A stretch of 64,000 bases of DNA from Streptomyces sp. cf386 (lineage in GTDB: Bacteria; Actinomycetota; Actinomycetes; Streptomycetales; Streptomycetaceae), in assembly GCF_900103585.1 (NCBI RefSeq), contig NZ_FNHV01000001.1, forward strand, positions 637,326 to 701,325, read 5' to 3'. Below the pieces are notes generated by a model, which did no database searches, was not told the origin of the DNA, and saw nothing but the letters and a program-made list of their open reading frames with translations. The translations under genes and the position numbers were made by a program. How positions within the stretch are numbered: position 1 is the first letter of the stretch; the number at the start of each line of letters is the position of its first letter. Below, piece after piece: positions 17,873 to 27,143 of the stretch.

Positions 17873-17914
17873 GTTACTAGCGGTAACCCTAGTTTGTTAC
17901 TGGCTAGTAGGTAA
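17873..17914. promoter_or_regulatory. Paired operator-like repeats between acyl-CoA dehydrogenase and TetR genes
   Basis: GTTAC-TAGCG-GTAAC at 17873-17887 is a perfect inverted repeat. A related site beginning GTTACTGGC lies at 17896-17914, with TTAC...GTAA ends and an inner TACT...AGTA. Both share GTTACT[A/G]GC. They sit 27-68 bases upstream of the leftward acyl-CoA dehydrogenase start. The likely binder is the adjacent TetR protein. Confidence 0.5.
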
Positions 17915-18016
17915 AGTCAACTCCCGATGCCTCATCGACAGCCCATTCGATGGATGGGACATGTTGAGTGTTAGTTTGCGCAGGCGTCACCGATTCAGCA
18001 CGGGTGGGGAGAGCAC

Positions 18017-18661
18017 ATGGACACCACGCAGCGGACCGATCAGCAACGGTCCGCCGACCGCCGTCGGCGCGAGCTGCTCGAGGCCGCCGACAGAGTGGTG
18101 CTGCGCGACGGCCCCCAGGCCTCGATGAACGCCATCGCGGCGGAAGCGGGGATTACGAAGCCGATTCTGTACCGGCACTTCGGCGACAAGAGTGGACTTT
18201 ACGCGGCGTTGGCCAAGCGGCACACGGATGCGCTGCTGGACTCGTTGCGGGCCGCGCTGGACGCTCCCGCGGACCGGCGTGAGCGGGTCGAGGCCACGTT
18301 GGACACGTACCTCGCGGCGATCGAGGCCCGTCCTCAGGTGTATCGGTTTCTGATGCATCCGACGGAGGGGGGTCAGACGGCGGATCAGGGATTCGACGTC
18401 GGCAAGCACTCGATGCCGTTGCTGCGGCGGATGGGCGAGGAACTGGCCACCGTGATCGAGGAGCGGTTGGATCTCGGGCCGGGGAGTCAGCAGCTGGCCC
18501 GGGTGTGGGGGCACGGGATCGTCGGGATGATGCATGCCGCCGGGGACTGGTGGCTGGGGGAACGGCCTTGTTCGCGGGCGGAGTTGGTGCGGAGTTTGGC
18601 CGACCTTTTGTGGGGACGACTTGCTGCCGCGGGGGACAAGGTGGGCGGTCCGGGGTTCTGA
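18017..18661 (+). CDS. TetR-family regulator of acyl-CoA metabolism
   Basis: The protein has 214 residues. The helix-turn-helix is MNAIAAEAGITKPILYRHFG, around residues 35-54. The remainder is a helical ligand-binding domain of the kind that senses acyl-CoA or lipophilic compounds. It is divergent from the acyl-CoA dehydrogenase gene with 170 bp between starts, and repeats in that gap fit a TetR operator. It most likely represses the dehydrogenase and itself. Confidence 0.88.
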   Translation: MDTTQRTDQQRSADRRRRELLEAADRVVLRDGPQASMNAIAAEAGITKPILYRHFGDKSGLYAALAKRHTDALLDSLRAALDAPADRRERVEATLDTYLAAIEARPQVYRFLMHPTEGGQTADQGFDVGKHSMPLLRRMGEELATVIEERLDLGPGSQQLARVWGHGIVGMMHAAGDWWLGERPCSRAELVRSLADLLWGRLAAAGDKVGGPGF

Positions 18662-18678
18662 CGGTCGTCGCTCGACTG

Positions 18679-19218
18679 TCACCGGTGCCAGGAAGCTCGT
18701 GCCACTTGACGCATCAGGCGTCTGTGGCGCCAGCCCGTCACTCGGTCCGCGTACACCCGGCCTTCCAAGTGGTCGCACTCATGCTGCAAGCACCGCGCGA
18801 AGAAACCCGTGCCGTGGACCGTCACCGGCTCCCCCGTCATCGTGAAACCCTCGACCACCGCATGGTCGTACCGCTCCGTCCCCGCCTCCAGGCCCGGCAG
18901 CGACAGGCACCCCTCCGGGCCTCGGAGCACCACCCCGTCCGTCTCCACGAGCCGCGGGTTCACCACGTGTCCGAGGTGTCGTACGTCCTCGTCGTCGGGG
19001 CAGTCGTACACGAAGACCCGCAGCAGCTCCCCCACCTGGTTCGCAGCGAGGCCCACGCCCTGGGCGGCGTACATCGTCGCGAACAAGTCCTCGACGAGTG
19101 CCGCGAGTTCCGGGCCGAACTCGGTCACCTCGTGGCAGGGCTCACGCAGGAGCGGGGAGCCATGCAGGGTGAGAGGCCGGACGCGCCCGTTGGTGCCCGG
19201 AATGGAGCCGTTTCGCAT
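18679..19218 (-). CDS. def: Peptide deformylase
   Basis: All three diagnostic motifs are present in 179 residues: GVGLAANQVG, EGCLSLPG (metal-binding Cys) and QHECDHLEG (two metal-binding His and the catalytic Glu). The enzyme removes the formyl group from the initiator Met of nascent proteins. It is convergent with the TetR gene and divergent from murT. Streptomycetes usually carry several deformylase genes; this could be a housekeeping or an accessory copy. Confidence 0.95.
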   Translation of the reverse strand: MRNGSIPGTNGRVRPLTLHGSPLLREPCHEVTEFGPELAALVEDLFATMYAAQGVGLAANQVGELLRVFVYDCPDDEDVRHLGHVVNPRLVETDGVVLRGPEGCLSLPGLEAGTERYDHAVVEGFTMTGEPVTVHGTGFFARCLQHECDHLEGRVYADRVTGWRHRRLMRQVARASWHR

Positions 19219-19330
19219 GGCGGCAAGGGTACGGCGATTCGGGAGTGCGAATGGATCTCGATAGGCTGACCACCACCACGTTGCCGTAGGGCTTCAGGCG
19301 CGGCGCGTACGCAAGGAGGATCGAGAACTG

Positions 19331-20569
19331 ATGGCAGGCAACTCGGACCCGCTTTCGCCGCGGGCCAAGCTGGCCGTGACCGCGGGCAAGGCGGTCGCGG
19401 CGGCATCACGCGCCGCAGGGCGCGGCAGCGGTTCGGTGATCGGCGGCCGGGTGGCGCTCAAACTCGACCCCGACCTCCTCGCTCGGCTCGCGCAGAACCT
19501 GGACGTGATCCTGGTCTCGGCGACCAACGGGAAGACCACGACCACCCGGCTGATCGCGGAGGCCCTGCGGGCCGCCGGGCCCGTCGTGTCCAACGCGCTC
19601 GGCGCCAACATGCCCGCGGGCATCACCTCGGCGCTCGCCGGCGGCTCGGAGGCGCGGTACGGCGTCATCGAGGTCGACGAGAAGTACCTCGCCGGGGTCG
19701 CCCGGGACACCGACCCGAAGTGCATCGCGCTGCTCAACCTCTCCCGTGACCAGCTGGACCGCGCCGCCGAGACCCGGATGCTCGCCGAGAACTGGCGTGA
19801 GGGGCTCACGGGTTCGAAGGCCGTGGTCATCGCCAACGCCGATGATCCGCTGGTCGTGTGGGCGGCTTCCTCGTCCCCGAATGTGATCTGGGTCGCCGCC
19901 GGGCAGATGTGGAAGGACGACGCCTGGTCCTGCCCGTCCTGCGGTGGTGTGATGCAGCGGCCGGGAGATGACTGGTTCTGTGGTGAGTGCGGCTTCCGCC
20001 GTCCTACGCCGAGCTGGGCGCTTTCCGGCGATCATGTCCTCGACCCGCACGGGTCCGCCTGGCCCATTCATCTTCAGCTGCCCGGGCGCGCCAACAAGGC
20101 CAACGCCGCCTCCTCGGCCGCCGTCGCCGCCGTGTTCGGAGTGCCGCCGCAGGTCGCCCTGGAGCGGATGTACCAGGTGCAGGCCGTCGCGGGACGGTAC
20201 GACGTCGTGCAGTTCCAGGAGCGGGATCTGCGACTGCTGCTCGCCAAGAACCCGGCCGGCTGGCTGGAGACGTTCTCCCTGATCGACCCGCCGCCGACCC
20301 CGGTGATCCTCTCCGTGAACGCGCGCGGCGCCGACGGCACCGACACCTCCTGGCTGTGGGACGTCGACTACACGCGGCTGTCCGGGCACCCGATCTGTGT
20401 CATCGGCGACCGCAGGCTCGACCTCGCGGTGCGTCTGGAGGTCGCGAACCAGCAGTTCCAGGTCTGCGAGAACCTCGACCAGGCGGTCCAGCTGAGCCCG
20501 CCGGGCCGAATCGAGGTCATCGCCAACTACACCGCGTTCCAGGACCTGCGCCGCCGGGTCGGCAACTGA
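19331..20569 (+). CDS. murT: Lipid II isoglutaminyl synthase, Mur-ligase subunit MurT
   Basis: The 412-residue Mur-ligase-like protein has the ATP loop ATNGKTTTTRLIAEAL, a four-cysteine zinc ribbon inserted in the central domain (CPSC...CGEC), and a C-terminal DUF1727 domain. With GatD it amidates the D-Glu of lipid II to D-isoglutamine, using glutamine and ATP at the inner face of the membrane. gatD follows after 23 bp, the same order as in Staphylococcus and mycobacteria. The zinc ribbon separates MurT from MurE and MurF. Confidence 0.95.
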   Translation: MAGNSDPLSPRAKLAVTAGKAVAAASRAAGRGSGSVIGGRVALKLDPDLLARLAQNLDVILVSATNGKTTTTRLIAEALRAAGPVVSNALGANMPAGITSALAGGSEARYGVIEVDEKYLAGVARDTDPKCIALLNLSRDQLDRAAETRMLAENWREGLTGSKAVVIANADDPLVVWAASSSPNVIWVAAGQMWKDDAWSCPSCGGVMQRPGDDWFCGECGFRRPTPSWALSGDHVLDPHGSAWPIHLQLPGRANKANAASSAAVAAVFGVPPQVALERMYQVQAVAGRYDVVQFQERDLRLLLAKNPAGWLETFSLIDPPPTPVILSVNARGADGTDTSWLWDVDYTRLSGHPICVIGDRRLDLAVRLEVANQQFQVCENLDQAVQLSPPGRIEVIANYTAFQDLRRRVGN

Positions 20570-20592
20570 GCACGAGACTTCAGGGGACTTAA

Positions 20593-21321
20593 GTGAGCGA
20601 CAACCAACTGCGGGTCGTCTGGATCTACCCGGACCTGCTCAGCACCTACGGCGACCAGGGCAACGTCCTCGTCGTGGAGCGCCGGGCCCGGCAGCGCGGC
20701 CTCGACGTGGCCCGCCTCGACGTGCGCAGCGATCAGCCGATCCCGACGTCCGGCGACATCTACCTGATCGGCGGCGGCGAGGACCGTCCGCAGCGGCTGG
20801 CTGCCGAGCGGCTGCGCCGGGACGGCGGTCTGACACGGGCCGTCGAGAACGGCGCCATCGTGTTCTCCGTCTGCGCCGGCTACCAGATCCTCGGGCACGA
20901 GTTCATCAACGACCTCGGTCAGCGTGAGCCCGGCCTCGGGCTGATCGACGTGGTGTCCGTGCGGGGTGAGGGCGAACGGTGCGTCGGTGACGTGCTCGCC
21001 GACATCGACCCGCGTCTCGGCCTGCCCCCGCTGACCGGCTTCGAGAACCACCAGGGCGTCACCCACCTCGGCCCGACCGCCCGCCCCTTCGCCCAGGTCC
21101 GCCTCGGCAACGGCAACGGCACGGGTGACGGCACGGAGGGGGCGTACAACGACACCGTGTTCGGTACGTACATGCACGGCCCGGTGCTCGCCCGGAACCC
21201 GCTGATCGCCGACCTGCTGCTGAAGCTGGCACTCGACGTGAACGCGCTGCCACCGACCGACGACCGCTGGTACGAGGCACTGCGCAGCGAGCGCATCGCG
21301 GCCGCGCAGCAGCCCGCTTGA
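20593..21321 (+). CDS. gatD: Lipid II isoglutaminyl synthase, glutamine amidotransferase subunit GatD
   Basis: The 242-residue class I (triad) amidotransferase starts at GTG 20593. The nucleophile elbow is SVCAGYQ with Cys94, the same number as the catalytic Cys of S. aureus GatD. The catalytic His is in FGTYMHGPV. It hydrolyses glutamine and delivers ammonia to MurT for amidation of the peptidoglycan precursor. It forms a two-gene operon with murT. Confidence 0.95.
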   Translation: MSDNQLRVVWIYPDLLSTYGDQGNVLVVERRARQRGLDVARLDVRSDQPIPTSGDIYLIGGGEDRPQRLAAERLRRDGGLTRAVENGAIVFSVCAGYQILGHEFINDLGQREPGLGLIDVVSVRGEGERCVGDVLADIDPRLGLPPLTGFENHQGVTHLGPTARPFAQVRLGNGNGTGDGTEGAYNDTVFGTYMHGPVLARNPLIADLLLKLALDVNALPPTDDRWYEALRSERIAAAQQPA

Positions 21322-21490
21322 ACAGGGTCGCTCGGCAGCCCGTCTGACGGCACGTCCGCACAGGTGAGCGGGGTCGTCCAGCAGGCGGACGGACGGTTCG
21401 GCCCCGCCCCCCGATGCCGCTAGGGTGGCGGGGATTCGAGCCGGACAACGTGGTCCGGTCCCGGCCCACGTTGAGAAGGTTTTTCGGGCT

Positions 21491-22516
21491 ATGCGCATTG
21501 GTGTCCTCACGTCCGGCGGCGACTGCCCCGGCCTGAACGCCGTCATCCGGTCCGTCGTGCACCGCGCCGTCGTCGACCACGGCGACGAGGTCATCGGCTT
21601 TCGGGACGGCTGGAAGGGCCTCCTGGAGTGCGACTACCTCAAGCTCGACCTCGACGCGGTGGGCGGCATCCTGGCCCGCGGCGGCACGATCCTCGGGTCC
21701 TCCCGGGTCCAGCCCTCCCATCTGCGGGACGGTGTGGAGCGGGCCAAGGGCCATGTCGCGGAGCTCGGCCTCGACGCGATCATCCCGATCGGCGGCGAGG
21801 GCACCCTGAAGGCGGCCCGGCTGATGTCGGACAGCGGCCTGCCCGTCGTGGGTGTGCCGAAGACCATCGACAACGACATCGCCGTCACCGACGTCACCTT
21901 CGGCTTCGACACGGCGGTGACCGTGGCGACCGAGGCGCTGGACCGGCTCAAGACCACCGCCGAGTCCCACCAGCGGGTGCTGGTCGTCGAGGTCATGGGG
22001 CGGCACACCGGGTGGATCGCGCTGCACTCCGGTATGGCGGCCGGCGCGCATGCCGTCGTCGTGCCGGAACGGCCCTTCGACATCGAGGAGTTGACCCGGG
22101 TCGTCGGGCAGCGGTTCGAGGCGGGCAAGCGCTTCGCGATCGTCGTGGCGGCGGAGGGGGCCAAGCCGAAGCCCGGGACCATGGAGTTCGACGAGGGCGG
22201 CAAGGACGTCTACGGGCACGAGCGGTTCGCCGGCATCGCGCGGCAGCTGTCCATCGAGCTGGAGGAGCGCCTCGGCAAGGAGGCGCGGCCGGTGATTCTG
22301 GGGCATGTGCAGCGGGGCGGTACGCCTACCGCGTACGACCGGGTGCTGGCCACGCGCTTCGGGTGGCATGCGGTGGAGGCGGTGCACCGGGGCGAGTTCG
22401 GCCAGATGACGGCGCTGCGCGGGACCGACATAGTGATGGTTCCGCTCGCCGAGGCGGTCGAGACCCTGAAGACCGTTCCCGAGGACCGCTACGACGAGGC
22501 GGAATGCGTTCTGTAG
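21491..22516 (+). CDS. pfkA: 6-phosphofructokinase
   Basis: The 341-residue enzyme starts at ATG 21491. It has the ATP-loop motif TSGGDCPGLNA, GGEGTLKAA, and PKTIDNDI with the catalytic Asp. The Gly in GGEGT is the residue found in ATP-dependent enzymes; pyrophosphate users have Asp there. Lys in PKTIDND, rather than Gly in PGTIDND, marks the actinobacterial clade that includes S. coelicolor PfkA. It phosphorylates fructose 6-phosphate in glycolysis. A strong hairpin follows the stop codon. Confidence 0.95.
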   Translation: MRIGVLTSGGDCPGLNAVIRSVVHRAVVDHGDEVIGFRDGWKGLLECDYLKLDLDAVGGILARGGTILGSSRVQPSHLRDGVERAKGHVAELGLDAIIPIGGEGTLKAARLMSDSGLPVVGVPKTIDNDIAVTDVTFGFDTAVTVATEALDRLKTTAESHQRVLVVEVMGRHTGWIALHSGMAAGAHAVVVPERPFDIEELTRVVGQRFEAGKRFAIVVAAEGAKPKPGTMEFDEGGKDVYGHERFAGIARQLSIELEERLGKEARPVILGHVQRGGTPTAYDRVLATRFGWHAVEAVHRGEFGQMTALRGTDIVMVPLAEAVETLKTVPEDRYDEAECVL

Positions 22517-22539
22517 GTTCGGTTCGCCATTGAACACAA

Positions 22540-22569
22540 TGCCCCCGGTCGCAAGGTCGACCGGGGGCA
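22540..22569 (+). terminator. Hairpin terminator after pfkA
   Basis: A perfect 12-bp stem, TGCCCCCGGTCG / CGACCGGGGGCA, has a 6-base loop 24 bp after the pfkA stop. It lacks a long T-tract, as is common for terminators in Streptomyces. Confidence 0.8.
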
Positions 22570-22624
22570 GTTCTAGTCTGGGGCGGACAGACTTGCACAA
22601 CCCCCACGAATCAGGAGCCGGCGG

Positions 22625-23575
22625 ATGGATCACAGCGGGCACGGCATGACCATGGATTTGCCGCCGTTCACGCTGGGGCGGGGACTTCAGTGGTCGACCG
22701 ACCCGTTCTTTCTCGTCGCCTGCCTGGTCGGGCTCGCGCTGTACGCGTGGGGGGTCGTGCGGCTGCGGCGGCGGGGCGACGCGTGGCCCGTGGGGCGGAC
22801 CGTGTCGTACGTCGTCGGTGTGCTGTCCGTGATGCTGATGATGTGCACCGGGCTGAACGACTACGGCATGGTGATGTTCAGCGTGCACATGGTGCAGCAC
22901 ATGGTGATCAGCATGCTGTCACCGATCCTCATCCTGCTCGGCGCTCCGGTCACGCTGGCACTGCGTGCGCTGCCGCCCGCCGGGCGCGGGCGCAAGGGGC
23001 CGCGGGAGTGGTTGCTGGCCCTGCTGCACAGCCGGTACATGCAGATCATCACGCACCCGGCGTTCACCATCCCGCTGTTCATCGCCAGCCTGTACGCGCT
23101 GTACTTCACGCCGATGTTCGACTTCCTGATGGGCTCCAAGACGGGGCACATCGCGATGATGGTGCACTTCCTCGCCGTGGGCGTGGTGTTCTTCTGGCCG
23201 ATCATCGGCGTGGACCCCGGGCCGCACCGGCCGGGGTATCTGATGCGGATGCTGGAGCTGTTCGCGGGAATGCCGTTCCACGCGTTCTTCGGCATCGCGT
23301 TGATGATGGCGTCGGAGCCGATGGTCGAGACGTTCAAGAACCCGCCCTCCTCGCTCGGCATCGAGGCCCTCGCCGACCAGAACGCGGCCGGCGGTATCGC
23401 CTGGGCGTTCAGTGAGATTCCGTCCGTGCTGGTGCTGATCGCGCTGCTGTTCCAGTGGTACCGCTCGGAGCAGCGCCAAGCCCGGCGCAAGGACCGGGCC
23501 GCGGACCGGGACGGCGACAAGGAACTCGAGGCGTACAACGCCTATTTGGCCTCATTGAACGCACGCGGAAACTGA
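22625..23575 (+). CDS. ctaG: Cytochrome c oxidase assembly protein, CtaG/caa3 type
   Basis: The 316-residue polytopic membrane protein starts MDHSGHGMTM and has about seven hydrophobic helices. It includes the HMVQHMVISMLSPILILLG stretch and FFWPIIGVDPGPHR typical of the caa3_CtaG family, with several conserved His in the membrane. The family supports assembly or copper loading of cytochrome c oxidase. It is monocistronic, bounded by a terminator upstream and a small hairpin downstream. Confidence 0.9.
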   Translation: MDHSGHGMTMDLPPFTLGRGLQWSTDPFFLVACLVGLALYAWGVVRLRRRGDAWPVGRTVSYVVGVLSVMLMMCTGLNDYGMVMFSVHMVQHMVISMLSPILILLGAPVTLALRALPPAGRGRKGPREWLLALLHSRYMQIITHPAFTIPLFIASLYALYFTPMFDFLMGSKTGHIAMMVHFLAVGVVFFWPIIGVDPGPHRPGYLMRMLELFAGMPFHAFFGIALMMASEPMVETFKNPPSSLGIEALADQNAAGGIAWAFSEIPSVLVLIALLFQWYRSEQRQARRKDRAADRDGDKELEAYNAYLASLNARGN

Positions 23576-23582
23576 GGAAACC

Positions 23583-23599
23583 GAAAGGCTTCGCCTTTC
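23583..23599. terminator. Small hairpin after ctaG
   Basis: GAAAGGC-TTC-GCCTTTC forms a 7-bp stem with a 3-base loop, 8 bp after the ctaG stop and before the lipoprotein gene. It is a weak or attenuating terminator at most. Confidence 0.5.
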
Positions 23600-23644
23600 A
23601 GTAGCATGAAGCGCGTCGGGGGAACCGCACCGGGGGGAGCGGTA

Positions 23645-25042
23645 ATGGCGCTTCGTGTGTTCGTACGCAGGGTCGGGAAATCGGCGATTCGGAGGATCGC
23701 CGTCCTGTTGGTGTTCGTTCTGGCGCTCAGTGGGTGTGACCGGGACGCACCGATGTTCGCGGTGAAGGCCGTCGCCGCGGGAGTTCCGTCGCTCGCGCCC
23801 TTCTTCGACGAGGGCCAGGGGTTGGGACGGGACCAGCAGGTCAGGGCGCAGACGGCGCACGGTGGTCTGCAGCAGGGCGACTCTCCCGGCCTGTACGGGG
23901 GATCGAAGCAGCCGACGATCTGTGACGTCGTACGGCTCAGGGAGTTTCTCACCGATCCCGCCAATGAGCGGAAGGCACAGGCGTGGGCAGCCGCGCTCTC
24001 CATCACCAAAGCGGAGATTCCCGGTTATCTCGATCGCCTCACACCTGTTCTCCTGCGTCACGACACTCTCGTGCGGAATCACGACTACAAGAAGGAAAAA
24101 GCCGTCCCCTTCAACGCATTGCTGCAGACGGGAATCGCGATTCTCGTCGATACGGACGGACTTCCCGCCGTGAAGTGCTCGTGCGGAAATCCGCTGCGGC
24201 CCTTCGAGGGAGACACCAGTCGGATAAAGGTCGAGTTCGACGACCGCAACGAGGAGTGGAAGGGCTACGAGAAGACTTCCGTGGTGGCCGTGCGGCCCGC
24301 CACGCGGAAAGTGGAGCGGCTCGCGCTCGTCGATGTCGAGGAGCCGGATCGGGGCATCAACCGTCCGGTCGGGAGCACGGGCGAGGACGACACGTCGTTC
24401 GACACGCGCGAGCGGCGCGCGGTGCCCGACCTCGCCGGGGCGACCTTCCGGCGGGCGAGCCGGACGCTGGCCGACCAGGGGCTGGCGGTCGCCTTCGAGG
24501 GCGGAGGGCTGCCGCCGGAGGGCGCCCGGGTCACGGCGTCGGATCCGCCGGCCGGGACGGAGCTGCGGTTCGGGGAGTACGTGACGCTGAGCGTGGCCGG
24601 CGGGACGACGACGTCCACTCCCCCCAGCTCCGGGACCTCCCCGCCGACGCGGGATCCGTCGTCACCGACGCCGTCGGCTCCGTCCTCCGGGCCGGGCAGT
24701 TCCGGTCCGGGCAGCTCCGGGCCTACGAGCCCCGAGCCCACGAGCCCGGGTCCCACCAGTCCTGGTCCGACGAGCCCTGGCCCCACGAGCAAGCCACCGT
24801 CCTCGTCCGCACCGCCTGCCTCCGCGTCTCCGCCCAGCTCCAGGCCGCCCTCCTCGGACCCACCCCCGTCGACCAAGGACCCCACGACCAGCTCACCACC
24901 CCCGCCCGAGACCACCAGCGCACCACCGGCGACCACCAGCGCACCACCGGCTACCGCCGACCCGCCCCCGACCAGCGCCCCGGTCACCAGCAGCGAGCCG
25001 CCACCCGGGACTAGCGCGCCCGCCACGAGCACGACCGCCTAG
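23645..25042 (+). CDS. Lipoprotein with one PASTA domain and Ser/Pro/Thr-rich tail
   Basis: The 465-residue protein starts at ATG 23645, behind GGGGGAGCGG; an ATG 39 bases upstream is possible but has a weaker site. The signal peptide ends in the lipobox LALSGC with Cys31. Residues about 35-235 match a family I recall as DUF6777. Residues about 256-320 form one PASTA repeat (AVPDLAGATFRRASRTLADQ). The last 140 residues are Pro/Ser/Thr repeats such as SPGPT, a wall-spanning stalk. PASTA domains bind peptidoglycan fragments. The next gene is a Ser/Thr kinase without PASTA domains, so this may be its surface partner. Confidence 0.8.
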   Translation: MALRVFVRRVGKSAIRRIAVLLVFVLALSGCDRDAPMFAVKAVAAGVPSLAPFFDEGQGLGRDQQVRAQTAHGGLQQGDSPGLYGGSKQPTICDVVRLREFLTDPANERKAQAWAAALSITKAEIPGYLDRLTPVLLRHDTLVRNHDYKKEKAVPFNALLQTGIAILVDTDGLPAVKCSCGNPLRPFEGDTSRIKVEFDDRNEEWKGYEKTSVVAVRPATRKVERLALVDVEEPDRGINRPVGSTGEDDTSFDTRERRAVPDLAGATFRRASRTLADQGLAVAFEGGGLPPEGARVTASDPPAGTELRFGEYVTLSVAGGTTTSTPPSSGTSPPTRDPSSPTPSAPSSGPGSSGPGSSGPTSPEPTSPGPTSPGPTSPGPTSKPPSSSAPPASASPPSSRPPSSDPPPSTKDPTTSSPPPPETTSAPPATTSAPPATADPPPTSAPVTSSEPPPGTSAPATSTTA

Positions 25043-25082
25043 CAACCAACGCGGCGCCCCCGCAGAACCCGGGAGTCACCGG

Positions 25083-27131
25083 ATGCCTTCAGGATCACCG
25101 ACGTCGGGAGTGGGCCGGGTCATCGCCGGCCGCTATCTGCTGCTGAACCGGCTCGGCAGCGGCGGTATGGGCCATGTCTGGCTCGCCCACGACCGCAGAC
25201 TCGCCTGTGAGGTCGCGCTCAAGGAGATCGTGTTCCGGGACCCGGCCGAGGCCGACGAGCGCGAGGCCCGGGTGGCCCGTGCCCGAGCCGAGGCCCGGCA
25301 CGCGGCGGGGCTGCGCGGACATCCGCATGTGGTGACCGTGCACGACGTGCTGGAGCACGAGGGGCTGCCGTGGATCGTCATGGAGTACGTGGCGGGCGCC
25401 GTCAACCTGCGCGACCTGGTCGAACGGCACGGTCCGCCCGCGCCCGCGGAGTGCGCCCGGATCGGGCTCGCCGTACTCGACGCGCTGACCGCCGGGCACC
25501 AGCGGGGCGTCATGCACCGGGACGTGAAACCGGCGAACATCCTGCTGTCGCCGGACCGCACCGGGGCGCCGTACGGCCGGGTACTGCTCACCGACTACGG
25601 CATCTCGGTGCAGCCGGACGCCGGGGAGACGCGGTACACGCTGGCGTCGGTGCTCGTGGGCACGACGGGCTATCTGGCGCCGGAGCGCGTCACGGGCGGG
25701 GCGCCCACGCCGGCCACCGATCTGTTCTCGCTGGGCTGCACGTTGTATTACGGCATCGAGGGTCGGGGGCCCTTCGACCGGGAGTCGCATCTGGCGGAGC
25801 TCACCGCGGTCGTCATGGAGGACCCGCGGCCGGCCGCGCGGGCCGGTGCGCTGGGCCCCGTCCTGCGGGCGCTGCTGGAGAAGGATCCGGCACAGCGGAT
25901 ATCGGCCGCGGAGGCGGAGGCGGCGCTGTCGCGGATCATCACGCCGGAGGTCGACGCGTACGCACGGACTCAGACCGACCTCGGTTCCCAGCCGCACTGG
26001 GGTGGGGCCCCGCCACCGGGAACCGCGCCCGACGCGGCGGCGGGATTCGGCTCCCCGCCGAGGGCGGATCGGCCCGGTACCGCGGGCTTCGGACCCCCGT
26101 CGGCAACCGATCGCCCCGAGGCCGCGGGCTACGGCCCTCATCCCGGGGCCGCACAGGGCTTCAGCCCTCCGTCCGGCCCGGCCGGGGCGGGATCAGGCTC
26201 GGGCTCGGGCTCCGTGGCCGGGCAGCCCGGCGTACCGCAGGGCTTCGCCTCCCCGCCCGGCCAACGCGACGGACCGCAGTTCTTCGGCCCCGGCCCCGGC
26301 GGGCGCCGCCGTACTCGCCCCCGCGTCCTCCACGCGGTGCTCGCCGGGCTTCTCGGGCTGGCGCTCGCGGGGGCCGGCGTCTGGTACGCCATGGCCCAGG
26401 AACCGGACACCAAGGGGACGCAGCGGCCGTACGGCGACGCCGTAGGACTCGGCGATGCGCTGAAGGGCGGGGACTGCGTGCTCGCCGACTGGCCCGGCGC
26501 GAAGGTCTTCCAGGGCATGCCCCGGCTGAGTCTGGATCCCAGTTGCGGGGAGAAGGCACCCGACGGTCAGGTGATGGACTTCGTCACGGCCGCGTCCGCC
26601 GCCGAGGCGCGTGAGGAGGGGCCGGCGGCGTGCGAGGAGCGGACCGAGGAGATCCGCGGGCGGCTCGCGGACGTCCGCAGCTTCGCCGTCGTACCGACCG
26701 AGGCGGGGTTCGAGGCGGCCGGGCGGCGTACCGCCTGTCTGGTGCTGGGCGCGCACGGGCCGGTGTTCGGGCCGCTGGGCGAGCATCGCAAGACCGGGGC
26801 GGCCTTCGCCGACACCGCGACCATGCAGCGGCGGGACTGTCTGGACGTCCGCTCCCAGCGGGACGCCCGCCTGGCGTCCTGCGACGGGCCGCACGACGAG
26901 GAGGTGCTCGGGTTCACCCGGTTGGGCGCCGACGTCACGCTGACCGAGGCACGCACCGAGTCGGACACGGCGTGCGCCCGGGAGGTGCCGCCACGCGACT
27001 ATGGCTTCGATCCTTCCGTCTACACGGCCGGCTCCTGGACGAGCGACGGGCCCTGGAAGAACGGCACCCATTTCGTCGTGTGCACCGTCAGGAAGCAGAA
27101 CGGGGGCACCATGGAGGGGGATGAACCTTAG
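25083..27131 (+). CDS. Transmembrane Ser/Thr protein kinase (PknB-like)
   Basis: The protein has 682 residues. The kinase domain spans about 12-290: GSGGMGHVWLAHD is the glycine loop, VALKEI the ATP lysine and HRDVKPANILL the catalytic loop near residue 144. DYGIS replaces the usual DFG. A Pro/Gly/Ala-rich linker occupies about 300-410, a single membrane helix about 415-437, and an external domain follows with paired cysteines (DCL...SCDGPHDEEV), resembling septum-formation-type domains. It has no PASTA repeats, but the lipoprotein gene 40 bp upstream does. Both genes run in the same direction and are probably co-transcribed. Confidence 0.92.
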   Translation: MPSGSPTSGVGRVIAGRYLLLNRLGSGGMGHVWLAHDRRLACEVALKEIVFRDPAEADEREARVARARAEARHAAGLRGHPHVVTVHDVLEHEGLPWIVMEYVAGAVNLRDLVERHGPPAPAECARIGLAVLDALTAGHQRGVMHRDVKPANILLSPDRTGAPYGRVLLTDYGISVQPDAGETRYTLASVLVGTTGYLAPERVTGGAPTPATDLFSLGCTLYYGIEGRGPFDRESHLAELTAVVMEDPRPAARAGALGPVLRALLEKDPAQRISAAEAEAALSRIITPEVDAYARTQTDLGSQPHWGGAPPPGTAPDAAAGFGSPPRADRPGTAGFGPPSATDRPEAAGYGPHPGAAQGFSPPSGPAGAGSGSGSGSVAGQPGVPQGFASPPGQRDGPQFFGPGPGGRRRTRPRVLHAVLAGLLGLALAGAGVWYAMAQEPDTKGTQRPYGDAVGLGDALKGGDCVLADWPGAKVFQGMPRLSLDPSCGEKAPDGQVMDFVTAASAAEAREEGPAACEERTEEIRGRLADVRSFAVVPTEAGFEAAGRRTACLVLGAHGPVFGPLGEHRKTGAAFADTATMQRRDCLDVRSQRDARLASCDGPHDEEVLGFTRLGADVTLTEARTESDTACAREVPPRDYGFDPSVYTAGSWTSDGPWKNGTHFVVCTVRKQNGGTMEGDEP

Positions 27132-27143
27132 GAGGGTGTTGCG

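Noticed and set aside
24640..25030. Short repeats at the end of the lipoprotein gene as a possible CRISPR or minisatellite
   Set aside because: The repeats are in frame and encode Pro/Ser/Thr-rich stalk sequence; there are no regular spacers.
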